From NCBI GenBank assembly GCA_041821285.1, contig JBGUER010000115.1, positions 1 to 10,070 on the forward strand: a stretch of 10,070 bases of DNA, given 5' to 3'. Each line of letters begins with the position of its first letter. The stretch's first letter is position 1. Below, in pieces: positions 1-5,893 of the stretch. The DNA comes from JAJBWD01 sp041821285 (GTDB lineage: Bacteria; Bacillota; Clostridia; Clostridiales; Clostridiaceae). The notes beneath the pieces are model-generated. The model saw only the letters and a program-made list of their open reading frames with translations. It ran no database searches and was not told the DNA's origin. A program made the position numbers and the translations under genes.

Positions 1-536
1 GGTATAAGCGTATGATAGGAACCTACACCCTCGCAGTAATATCCGTTATCATAAGCCCATTTACTCATTTGAACTGGGTCAACTTTTTTATCTGTAAGAC
101 TTGAGACCGCTATTGAAAGAGAAGTCGGACCACATCCACTTCTTCCTATAGTTCCTGTTATTCCATAAGGCTTGTCACTCCATCTTATATCCGCCTGATT
201 ATAATAAACTACTTCGCATGCTCCATCTTTAAAAGATATCCCTGAAAAATCCAAACCACTGCTTTCTAAATAGCTATTATCATTAGAATTTATTAACTGC
301 TCATACCCGTATTGACTCCTTATATTTCTAATCGCATCTAAATTATTTCCCAGGAAAATGTTGTCAATTAGTTCTAAAGGCGTTGTTATTATATAAACTA
401 TAAAAGTCAAAATTAAAAGCACCGAAATAATCGGTGCCAGTGAAATAAATATTATTTTGTTTCTAGTTTCATCATCTTGTGCAGCTTGTATTGCTATTTT
501 AGCAAGGGTTGCTGCTGATTTTGGATCTAATGGCAT
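1..536 (-). CDS. Membrane-anchored C39-like cysteine peptidase of the conjugation apparatus (N-terminal part, runs off the left edge)
   Basis: The first 178 residues are visible; the 3' end lies outside the window. ATG at 536-534 follows an AGGAGG ribosome binding site (544-549) by 7 nt. Residues 1-28 are a short cytoplasmic tail, residues about 29-51 are one hydrophobic membrane helix, and the rest should lie outside the membrane. The motif YYNQADIRW (111-119), then TIGRSGCGPTSLS (129-141, candidate nucleophile Cys135) and GSYHTLI (172-178, candidate catalytic His175), is the usual signature of C39-like peptidases carried by clostridial conjugative elements. In such operons the protein is thought to open or remodel peptidoglycan or process wall peptides for the transfer channel, much like VirB1-type hydrolases. 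It usually follows virB4 closely; here 5.3 kb of cargo separates them. The family call is confident; substrate and C-terminal domains are not visible. Confidence 0.85.
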   Translation of the reverse strand, partial: MPLDPKSAATLAKIAIQAAQDDETRNKIIFISLAPIISVLLILTFIVYIITTPLELIDNIFLGNNLDAIRNIRSQYGYEQLINSNDNSYLESSGLDFSGISFKDGACEVVYYNQADIRWSDKPYGITGTIGRSGCGPTSLSIAVSSLTDKKVDPVQMSKWAYDNGYYCEGVGSYHTLI

Positions 537-572
537 GGTATAGCCTCCTGTGTTTTTGTTGGGGGGTATGAA

Positions 573-603
573 AATAGCACCTGAGGTTTAGGCAGATGCT
601 ATT
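573..603 (-). promoter_or_regulatory. Hairpin in the leader of the C39 peptidase gene
   Basis: The sequence AATAGCA (573-579) pairs with TGCTATT (597-603), and after one mismatch CTG (581-583) pairs with CAG (593-595), leaving a 9-nt loop. On the minus strand the hairpin is followed by only four T and then a C-run, so it is a poor intrinsic terminator. It lies about 25 nt before the peptidase ribosome binding site and could be an attenuator, an RNA-processing or stabilising hairpin, or chance. It is likely part of the ancestral virB4-peptidase spacer. Confidence 0.35.
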
Positions 604-617
604 GTATTTAGTGTAAA

Positions 618-633
618 TATTATATGGATAATA
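618..633 (+). repeat. Left copy of a 16-nt direct repeat flanking the nuclease module
   Basis: TATTATATGGATAATA occurs here and identically at 3270-3285, bracketing the micro-ORF and the 728-codon nuclease gene (about 2.65 kb). The word is itself a dyad: TATTAT, ATGG, ATAATA. It could be a target duplication or recombination scar, a pair of protein-binding sites, or chance in AT-rich DNA. Confidence 0.4.
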
Positions 634-785
634 GGAATTCTATTTCACAAAATATATATTTTTGATTTTATCATGGTACTAAAATAACTTTAAACTTCAT
701 ATAAACACACACGTTTCCTTACAATACTTTATGTATCGATATATAAAATGTAGTTATTTTACTAGTAACTTTCAATAACAATCTA

Positions 786-863
786 TTAAAAGACATAATA
801 ATGGTGCTTTTTGTTTTTGTATTTAAATAGTCTACCAATCAATAAACATACCTCCATTTGCAT
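786..863 (-). CDS. 25-residue micro-ORF, function unknown
   Basis: ATG at 863-861 is preceded by an excellent ribosome binding site (AAAAGGAGG, 871-879) at 7-nt spacing; this is the only reason to call it. A second in-frame ATG lies two codons later. The peptide starts MQMEVCLLIGRLF and has a basic middle (KYKNKKHH) and aromatic end. It lies 60 nt downstream of the nuclease gene stop on the same strand, so it may be co-transcribed. It is too short for a recognised domain. It may be a small peptide, a leader, or the remnant of a gene whose remainder was lost, with the ribosome binding site surviving. A toxin-like role is possible from size and charge but unsupported. Confidence 0.4.
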   Translation of the reverse strand: MQMEVCLLIGRLFKYKNKKHHYYVF

Positions 864-923
864 ATGTTTACCTCCTTTTGAATCTAAATTATAATTTGCT
901 AATCATTTTAATATTTTTTTCTT

Positions 924-3110
924 CTATTCATTATTAGAACTAACCACTTTTAAATTAGAATTATATATATGTAAACATTTGTCAACATTGTATGCATATG
1001 TTTCAAAAGTCAACTTTTTTTGTTTCACACACATGGTTTCATGTCTTTCATCCATAGATTCAAAATTAAATCTAACGAACGATTTATCTTCTGATAAAAA
1101 ATCAAGTAAATCATTATGCGAAAATGTTTTTCCTTTCCATACTCTCCAATCACCTAATTCTGAATAAATAATTCCTTTGTTCAAAACCATATCAAGTTCA
1201 TAAATATATCTAATTGGATGTGGATATTTGTTGTAACCAGTAAATAGACGATTACCAAAAATTATACAGGTTCTAATATTTTGATTTTTATCTTCGATTC
1301 CCCAAGCTTTAAAATATATTTTTCTAAACTCTTTATTACTAAAAGCCTCTTTGCTTAGGTTTAGTTGTCGATTTGCTTTCTCGATATGTTCTAAGTTTGA
1401 CCTCATTTCAAAGTTGTTAATTGGACTAAGTGGACATTTACATTCAATTATAATTATATCTAAATCAGATGACACTATGACATCAATTTCTCCAGCCTTC
1501 TTCATATATTTATATTTTTTATTAATACAAATATTGTACTTTTCTTTGCATACTTTAAATACATTACTACATTCTTGTACAAGTGGTTCTATTCCTTGGT
1601 TATCATTTGCAATTTGATTTTTAGATAAATAAGAATACGCTATAGCATTCCTAAGTAAGTTGGATTTTGCAACTAGAGTATTAGAAAATATAATTCCACC
1701 TGATACACACAAAAATGGTGTATACTGCAAATCTAACTTTCTATCTTTATTATAGGTGAATAAGTTAAGTAGTTCTTGGACTTTTACTTTATTATTTATA
1801 AATTTATCTAATAACTCTATCAAAATATCCTTTTGAAATGAAGGGATTAATGATGATATTACCTTGCATTTGTCCTCTTTTTTAAATAAAATTTTGCTCG
1901 TTATTTCATTCAATAATATGAATAAACGTTGAAATATGATGATATCAATTAAATTGCAATTTTCCGTAATTTTTTTCTGAGTAACTTCATCAAATGACAT
2001 AATTAATTCTTTAGCACAATATTCTATATTTGAAATTTCTTCTTTAAACCATCCGGTTCCATAAAGTCCCTTTTTTTCGAATACAGAAAATATTGGCTCT
2101 GGAAATTCAAATCTGTATCTTGATAATTTGCCATCTAGTATTTCTTTAGTAATCATATCACCCAATTTTTTCTCTATGTAGTCACCTACTTCACTAATAG
2201 ATACTACATCTTTTAATTTATCCACAGATGCATTAAAAAAAACTTCTGTTTGCATTTCGTTTCGTACATATCCCATCCTAATACTTTTTTCTAATACTTC
2301 ACTTTTATCGAAGATAATCCATTCATTACCTAATACTTTAAATTTATAATCAAAATAATCAATATATAACTCCCATTCCTCAAGTTGATTTACCTTACAT
2401 GCAATTAAAATTGTATCTTCTATTTCAGTGGAGATTACATACTTTGAATCAGTAAAATATGAAATGTCCTGTTTAATACCAATTACACTATCATATAAGT
2501 ACACTATATAAGAAATACCTTCACATATCTCTTCTTTTGAATATGCATCTAATATATTTTTATTGTTATAGTTTTTACCAGTATGAGAAACAGTATAAAA
2601 ACAAGCATCTATATATGCTAATAAATCTTTAAATATAGCAGTTTCAGCGGTTTGATTCCCATTTTTAATCCTAATTCTCTTACTATGATATTCTTTAATA
2701 AGTTGAACTAATTTTTCTTGGCTCTCCTTATAAAAATCATAGATCCACCTAAGATTTTTTTTATCCATTAAATACCCAATAGTTTCTGTTGAAAATAAAT
2801 AAATGTTTTTATTATTAATTAGATTTTTTATTAAATATAATGCTTTATTTCTTTTGAAATCATAAGCTTTATAACGAAAAACTCCTTTTTTTCTTGATTC
2901 AAGAATTGCTTCATCTGGTTCCCATATGGCATACATTTTAATTGCCCTTAGTGTTTTTTCTATTTCTTGTTCTTTAAATTTTCCAATAATGGATAATAAA
3001 AACTTTTTATCGCTATTAGAAAGACCATTCTTTTCAATTTTTATTGACTCAATATATTCCTGAGTTATATGCGTATGGTCTATTTTATAAAACTCTTCTT
3101 TTATATTCAT
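924..3110 (-). CDS. 728-residue protein with a C-terminal PD-(D/E)XK nuclease core; putative defence effector
   Basis: ATG at 3110-3108 follows GGAGG (3117-3121) by 6 nt. The last third carries a restriction-endonuclease-like active site: GEIDVIV (Glu541, Asp543), then hydrophobic strand DIIIIECKC with Glu556 and Lys558, giving the E/D...ExK pattern of Mrr-like and NERD-like nucleases. A helix with HIEKANRQL follows, and CIIFGNRLF (about 613-621) looks like a later core strand. These residues would coordinate metal for DNA or RNA cleavage. The first 500 or so residues are rich in helices, charged residues and aromatics, and I do not recognise a family; no Walker A ATPase or helicase motif is seen. 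No signal peptide or clear membrane helix is seen, so it should be cytoplasmic. Next to an AbiTii gene, an anti-phage role is likely but inferred; an unusual repair or modification-dependent nuclease is the alternative. Confidence 0.8.
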   Translation of the reverse strand: MNIKEEFYKIDHTHITQEYIESIKIEKNGLSNSDKKFLLSIIGKFKEQEIEKTLRAIKMYAIWEPDEAILESRKKGVFRYKAYDFKRNKALYLIKNLINNKNIYLFSTETIGYLMDKKNLRWIYDFYKESQEKLVQLIKEYHSKRIRIKNGNQTAETAIFKDLLAYIDACFYTVSHTGKNYNNKNILDAYSKEEICEGISYIVYLYDSVIGIKQDISYFTDSKYVISTEIEDTILIACKVNQLEEWELYIDYFDYKFKVLGNEWIIFDKSEVLEKSIRMGYVRNEMQTEVFFNASVDKLKDVVSISEVGDYIEKKLGDMITKEILDGKLSRYRFEFPEPIFSVFEKKGLYGTGWFKEEISNIEYCAKELIMSFDEVTQKKITENCNLIDIIIFQRLFILLNEITSKILFKKEDKCKVISSLIPSFQKDILIELLDKFINNKVKVQELLNLFTYNKDRKLDLQYTPFLCVSGGIIFSNTLVAKSNLLRNAIAYSYLSKNQIANDNQGIEPLVQECSNVFKVCKEKYNICINKKYKYMKKAGEIDVIVSSDLDIIIIECKCPLSPINNFEMRSNLEHIEKANRQLNLSKEAFSNKEFRKIYFKAWGIEDKNQNIRTCIIFGNRLFTGYNKYPHPIRYIYELDMVLNKGIIYSELGDWRVWKGKTFSHNDLLDFLSEDKSFVRFNFESMDERHETMCVKQKKLTFETYAYNVDKCLHIYNSNLKVVSSNNE

Positions 3111-3148
3111 CTTGATCCTCCAATTTTATTATTAATAATACATTATTC

Positions 3149-3176
3149 ATTATGCAAAGTGAATTTATTAATTCAA
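3149..3176 (-). promoter_or_regulatory. Candidate sigma-A promoter of the nuclease gene
   Basis: Read on the minus strand, TTGAAT (3171-3176) and CATAAT (3149-3154) are separated by 16 nt and lie about 40-65 nt upstream of the ATG. In DNA this AT-rich such matches arise easily, so the call is tentative. Confidence 0.4.
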
Positions 3177-3437
3177 AAAAAAACCGCATTTATTTATGAT
3201 ACGATTATACAATATCATATTCCAAGCTTTTTTAAATATGGAGTATTTTGTATATGCATCTCAATTTCTTATTATATGGATAATAAAAGTTTATAAATAG
3301 ACTTTTATATTTTTTTTACTTATATATGTTAGTGTCACAATATACACTTAAATTGGCACTAAAAACATTTCTGCTTCTCCATAGGCTTTTATTTTTGTTT
3401 TCAAAGAAAAAATGAATATATTATTATCGAAAGTATA
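3177..3437. other. Divergent intergenic region with several dyads, no gene seen
   Basis: This stretch separates the nuclease gene (minus) from the plus-strand RNA gene. It contains the right 16-nt direct repeat. A 7-bp hairpin TAAAAGT/ACTTTTA (3284-3290 and 3301-3307) is followed by a T-run (3310-3317), resembling a plus-strand terminator although no plus-strand gene lies upstream. A second hairpin pairs TTAGTGTC (3329-3336) with GGCACTAA (3355-3362). No open frame with a ribosome binding site was found. The clustered dyads could be operator sites for one or both divergent units. Confidence 0.4.
3270..3285 (+). repeat. Right copy of the 16-nt direct repeat flanking the nuclease module
   Basis: Identical to 618-633; flanking bases on both sides differ between copies, so the identity stops sharply at 16 nt. 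Its last two bases overlap the following 7-bp hairpin. Confidence 0.4.
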
Positions 3438-3466
3438 TTGACTTTATTAACTTTTCTATTTAAAAT
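3438..3466 (+). promoter_or_regulatory. Strong sigma-A promoter of the tRNA-like RNA gene
   Basis: TTGACT (3438-3443) and TAAAAT (3461-3466) each differ from consensus at one position and are separated by exactly 17 nt. The predicted start, about 7 nt after the -10 box, falls at or within a base of 3473, the first base of the tRNA-like acceptor stem. This is the best promoter in the window and it points to no protein gene, which is strong evidence that the following RNA is itself the product. Confidence 0.8.
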
Positions 3467-3472
3467 GATATT

Positions 3473-3624
3473 ATGGCTATGGCTCAGGGATTAGAGTGCC
3501 TATTATTATAAAATCTGGCTACATAATTTATGTTTCTGTTATTCTAATAATGGGAGATCGCAGGTTTGAGTCCTGCTAGTCTTAGGGAATTAGATTAGTT
3601 CCTTAAGACTAGTAGAATTTTTTT
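3473..3624 (+). ncRNA. tRNA-like non-coding RNA with an expanded anticodon arm
   Basis: Bases 3473-3584 fold as a tRNA. The acceptor is ATGGCTA (3473-3479) with TAGTCTT (3577-3583): six of seven pairs, one T-T mismatch, one G-U. Then come U8, G9 and a D stem GCTC/GAGT (3482-3485 and 3494-3497) with 8-nt loop AGGGATTA. The anticodon stem is CCTAT/ATGGG (3499-3503 and 3550-3554), the variable loop AGATC, and the T arm GCAGG-TTTGAGT-CCTGC (3560-3576), with A3584 as discriminator. U8, A14, the G15-C48 pair, G18, G19, A21, U54, U55, G57 and A58 are present; C56 is replaced by U. The anticodon loop is replaced by 46 nt (3504-3549) that extend the stem by four pairs and can form an apical hairpin ACATA/TATGT (3521-3533). 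No CCA follows. It cannot decode as a normal tRNA. It has its own promoter and terminator, giving a transcript of about 150 nt. Function unknown: decoy, sensor or antisense RNA, or a tRNA pseudogene with an insertion. Confidence 0.7.
3573..3624 (+). terminator. Intrinsic terminator of the tRNA-like RNA
   Basis: A 17-bp stem (3573-3589 with 3599-3615, two G-U pairs, no mismatches) with a 9-nt loop is followed two bases later by seven T (3618-3624). It is a textbook plus-strand terminator. Its 5' strand consists of the T-stem and acceptor 3' bases of the tRNA-like fold, so both cannot form at once. On the minus strand the hairpin follows the pentapeptide gene stop directly but lacks a T-run, so it would at most partly terminate that gene. 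Confidence 0.85.
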
Positions 3625-4462
3625 ATTTTAGTAACTCTGGTTTGATTAACTGTATTTGTATCTCAATCACCTCATCTAACTTGGCATATTTAAGTGTCTT
3701 ACACATTATAATTCTATTTATATCTATATTTCGAGCTGCCAATAAATTAGCCCTTTCAAAGTTAGAGTCATCATATTTTACACCTTTTAAATCTGTATTC
3801 TTTAAAAAAGCATTTTTAAAATTTGAGTTAATTAATTCTGCATTTGTAAAATCACAACCTGAAAAATCCACTCCTTGAAAGTCCGAATTATTACATTTTA
3901 TATTTTTCATCTTACCATTGATTATTTTAGCGCCTCTACAATCAGCTGATTTAAAACTTACTCCTTTAAAATTAGATTCATTTAATATACCATTTTTTAA
4001 ATTAGCTCCTTCGAAATTTGCTCCCATTACTTGAGATTTTATTAACTTTACTTCTTTTAAATATGCATTCATTAAAAAGCATTTAGATAAATCTATTTTA
4101 TAATATCCTTTATCATTTAGTCGTCTAATATTAGCCACTAATTTACTAGTAGCTTCTTTCTCAAACCAAAATCTTGAATCATCAATGTTATTATAGTAAC
4201 TTTCAATCTTTCTTTTTTCTTCTAATTTATTTGTAAAGTAATATACTAATATTCCCAAAAATAAAAAATCAATAAGCGAACTATGTATGTTCACAATTAA
4301 ACTTTCCCAAAATGAATCTTTCCCATATAAACTTATATTAAAAATAATTGGTGATTCATCAAATAATAGAGTAACTATTATTGTTACTATTAAACAAAAT
4401 ATAAAAACTAAAATCATTACAGTTGTTATGCTTATATTCTTTTTTTTGTTATTGTATTTCAT
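3623..4462 (-). CDS. Two-helix membrane protein with C-terminal pentapeptide repeats
   Basis: 279 residues; ATG at 4462-4460 follows AGAGG (4471-4475) by 8 nt. A basic N-terminus (KKKN) precedes a hydrophobic helix at about 11-34, and a second helix lies at about 57-76, predicting an anchor with both ends in the cytoplasm. A linker (80-120) leads to pentapeptide-repeat coils at about 124-240, with A(N/D/S)(F/L) cores such as GANFEGANLKNG (147-158), NSDFQGVDFSGCDF (192-205) and DSNFERANL (232-240). These form a right-handed quadrilateral beta-helix, usually a binding surface. The end TLKYAKLDE is typical of such proteins. No enzymatic domain is seen. The gene lies between the AbiTii and nuclease genes and converges on the tRNA-like RNA, whose T-run overlaps its stop codon. 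A membrane-associated defence effector or immunity protein is plausible but inferred; a gyrase-protecting Qnr-type role is unlikely given the membrane anchor. Confidence 0.85.
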   Translation of the reverse strand: MKYNNKKKNISITTVMILVFIFCLIVTIIVTLLFDESPIIFNISLYGKDSFWESLIVNIHSSLIDFLFLGILVYYFTNKLEEKRKIESYYNNIDDSRFWFEKEATSKLVANIRRLNDKGYYKIDLSKCFLMNAYLKEVKLIKSQVMGANFEGANLKNGILNESNFKGVSFKSADCRGAKIINGKMKNIKCNNSDFQGVDFSGCDFTNAELINSNFKNAFLKNTDLKGVKYDDSNFERANLLAARNIDINRIIMCKTLKYAKLDEVIEIQIQLIKPELLK

Positions 4463-4795
4463 TTTAAATTCCTCTAATACTATTAATATATTTGCTTATA
4501 AACAATTTATCATCACTAGTGTATACAAATTTTTTTATTATTACCTCTCTCTTAAATACAAATTCAGTGATTTTATTATTTATTAATAACATTTCTATAT
4601 ACTATTTGTTTTGTATAAACATTATCCATCCATTATTGTTTACATAATGACCATATATCTCTGCTTCAAACTCAAATAATCCTTCGATACTCTTTTTCCT
4701 TCTTTTTTCATACCTGCATATAATTTTTATTACCAATTATTAGACATATTAGTAATTGTACAATTGGTATTTCAATTTGTATTAAAACTTATATA
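4463..4795. other. Intergenic region between AbiTii and the pentapeptide gene
   Basis: About 330 nt with no supported gene. It holds a perfect 12-bp palindrome AATTGTACAATT (4754-4765) and an overlapping inverted repeat TACCAATT/AATTGGTA (4731-4738 and 4762-4769), just downstream of the AbiTii stop. No T-run follows on the minus strand, so this is not a clear terminator and could be an operator. A weak match TTGTTT-17-TAGTAT lies just upstream of the pentapeptide gene on the minus strand. The length of the gap suggests this gene has its own promoter. Confidence 0.4.
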
Positions 4796-5698
4796 TCATT
4801 TTGCTAAGACTTGTCCAATTAGATATAATAGTCCAGAAGCTATCAAACTTCCAGTTGCTCCTTCTAAAATATTTTTGATACTGTTAAGTGTCTTTTTAAT
4901 TCTTAAATTATTGTTTGTATCAGTTATTATAGTTTCTTCTAATTGATTAATATGTACTCTTAAATCCTCAGCTTTATCTATAGGTAAATTAATGTTTTTA
5001 TAATTTACTTTTAATTCTTTCAGTATATTCTCAACATTTTCTTTTGAATATCCAATGCTTAAAACCTGAGTAGAATCACTTGTATTTTGTTGTATTTGAG
5101 ATTTAGAAACATTGCCAAAATAATTATTTATAGTAGTTACTATTTCACTTGCTCTATCTTCTTCATGCTTTGTGAATGTTAATCCCTCACCTTCTATTCC
5201 TTCCTCTTCCAGTTTTAATGACCATTCTAGCACTATATTCTTAACCATATCACATATCTCAGATATGCTTGCTTTGTTTATAAAAATTCCAAATTTCGTA
5301 TCATACTCTACGCTCTTTGAAATAAGATTAGAAGTACCAGCATTTAACTGTATAAGCACATCTTTCGATCCACTTTCTAACATATCTTCTAAATTAGATA
5401 TTGAATTAATGATTTTTTGTTTACAAATCAAATTAGATATAGATTCTTCTTGGATAATTACAGGTACCCATCCATAATATGGATTCCAACCCTTTAATTC
5501 GCCTACTATAACTCGATACTCTGGCCACTCCCCTTCTTCAAAGTTACTGTAGCCATTAAGTTCATATTGTAACCAATCACTAAATTCTTTAAGTTTAAGT
5601 TTTCTTGCAATAACATAAGCTTTTCTAATTAGCGCTGATATACTATTATCCATTCTCATTGCATCTTCTTGTAATTCAATTATTACTGATTTACCCAT
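4796..5698 (-). CDS. AbiTii-domain abortive-infection protein
   Basis: 300 residues; ATG at 5698-5696 is preceded by AGGGGA (5707-5712) with a long spacing. The start agrees with the family, which begins with a short lead into IxxxQEDAL-like sequence (here IIELQEDAM). The N-terminal half, about 1-200, matches the AbiTii domain: RKAYVIARKL (25-34), DWLQYELNGY (41-50) and GWNPYYGWVPV (70-80) are its characteristic blocks. This domain occurs in phage-defence proteins named after the AbiT abortive-infection system; its biochemical activity is not known to me. A helical region (about 215-278) follows, and a short hydrophobic tail (280-298, GATGSLIASGLLYLIGQVL) may insert into or disturb the membrane. 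A long leader of about 130 nt and its own extended -10 promoter mark it as the first gene of the cargo block. Family call confident; mechanism inferred. Confidence 0.85.
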   Translation of the reverse strand: MGKSVIIELQEDAMRMDNSISALIRKAYVIARKLKLKEFSDWLQYELNGYSNFEEGEWPEYRVIVGELKGWNPYYGWVPVIIQEESISNLICKQKIINSISNLEDMLESGSKDVLIQLNAGTSNLISKSVEYDTKFGIFINKASISEICDMVKNIVLEWSLKLEEEGIEGEGLTFTKHEEDRASEIVTTINNYFGNVSKSQIQQNTSDSTQVLSIGYSKENVENILKELKVNYKNINLPIDKAEDLRVHINQLEETIITDTNNNLRIKKTLNSIKNILEGATGSLIASGLLYLIGQVLAK

Positions 5699-5835
5699 AT
5701 GAATATTCCCCTTTTATTTAATTTACTCTCCCTCAAAAAAATTTTAGTAGGACGATGTCATCTAACTATGGTATATCCAACACTCATAAATCTAACATTA
5801 TTTTTTACTTCCTAGTCTAGAATAATCTACTATTT

Positions 5836-5844
5836 ATTATACCA
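5836..5844 (-). promoter_or_regulatory. Extended -10 promoter candidate for the AbiTii gene
   Basis: On the minus strand the sequence reads TGGTATAAT: a perfect TATAAT (5836-5841) with the upstream TGn extension (5842-5844). No good -35 is present, as is common for extended -10 promoters. Transcription would start near 5829, leaving a leader of about 130 nt before the AbiTii ATG. Confidence 0.55.
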
Positions 5845-5865
5845 CTATTTCCCACAATAATAGAC

Positions 5866-5892
5866 ATAAATTTGTATATTACCCAAATTTAT
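5866..5892 (-). terminator. Hairpin directly after the virB4 stop codon
   Basis: A perfect 9-bp inverted repeat, ATAAATTTG (5866-5874) and CAAATTTAT (5884-5892), with a 9-nt loop, begins one base downstream of the virB4 stop. It is AT-rich and lacks a T-run, so it would be a weak terminator or a 3'-end stabiliser. It marks the probable right border of the inserted cargo. Confidence 0.35.
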
Positions 5893-5893
5893 T

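Larger units (their letters stand above)
537..923. other. Intergenic stretch between the nuclease gene and the C39 peptidase gene
   Basis: About 390 nt of very AT-rich DNA. It contains the peptidase ribosome binding site and leader hairpin, the left 16-nt direct repeat and the micro-ORF. A weak GTTATT/AATAAC inverted repeat (753-758 and 774-779) follows the micro-ORF. I see no convincing intrinsic terminator for the nuclease gene and no clear sigma-A promoter for the peptidase gene. The left border of the inserted cargo probably lies here, upstream of the peptidase leader. Confidence 0.5.

Noticed and set aside
979..1617. Plus-strand open frames at 979-1167 and 1351-1617
   Set aside because: They are antisense to the nuclease gene, have no ribosome binding site and show low-complexity hydrophobic translations typical of shadow frames.
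3284..3317. Terminator of a plus-strand gene
   Set aside because: The 7-bp hairpin plus T-run fits, but no plus-strand gene lies upstream of it, so it is recorded only as a dyad in the intergenic region.
3504..3549. A tRNA intron in the anticodon loop
   Set aside because: Bacterial tRNA introns are self-splicing group I or group II elements of hundreds of bases; about 39 nt is far too short, and no splice pairing is visible.
3473..3584. An ordinary functional tRNA gene
   Set aside because: No 7-nt anticodon loop can be formed on the canonical stem, the T loop has U at position 56, no CCA follows the discriminator base, and the acceptor 3' strand is built into a terminator.
3473..3624. RNA antitoxin of a type III toxin-antitoxin pair
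   Set aside because: Type III antitoxins are tandem repeats directly upstream of, and on the same strand as, the toxin gene; here there are no tandem repeats and the next gene is convergent.
3642..5477. Plus-strand open frames opposite the pentapeptide and AbiTii genes (3642-3878, 4287-4586, 4764-4946, 5172-5477)
   Set aside because: All lie antisense to better-supported genes or across a spacer, lack ribosome binding sites and carry no recognisable motif.
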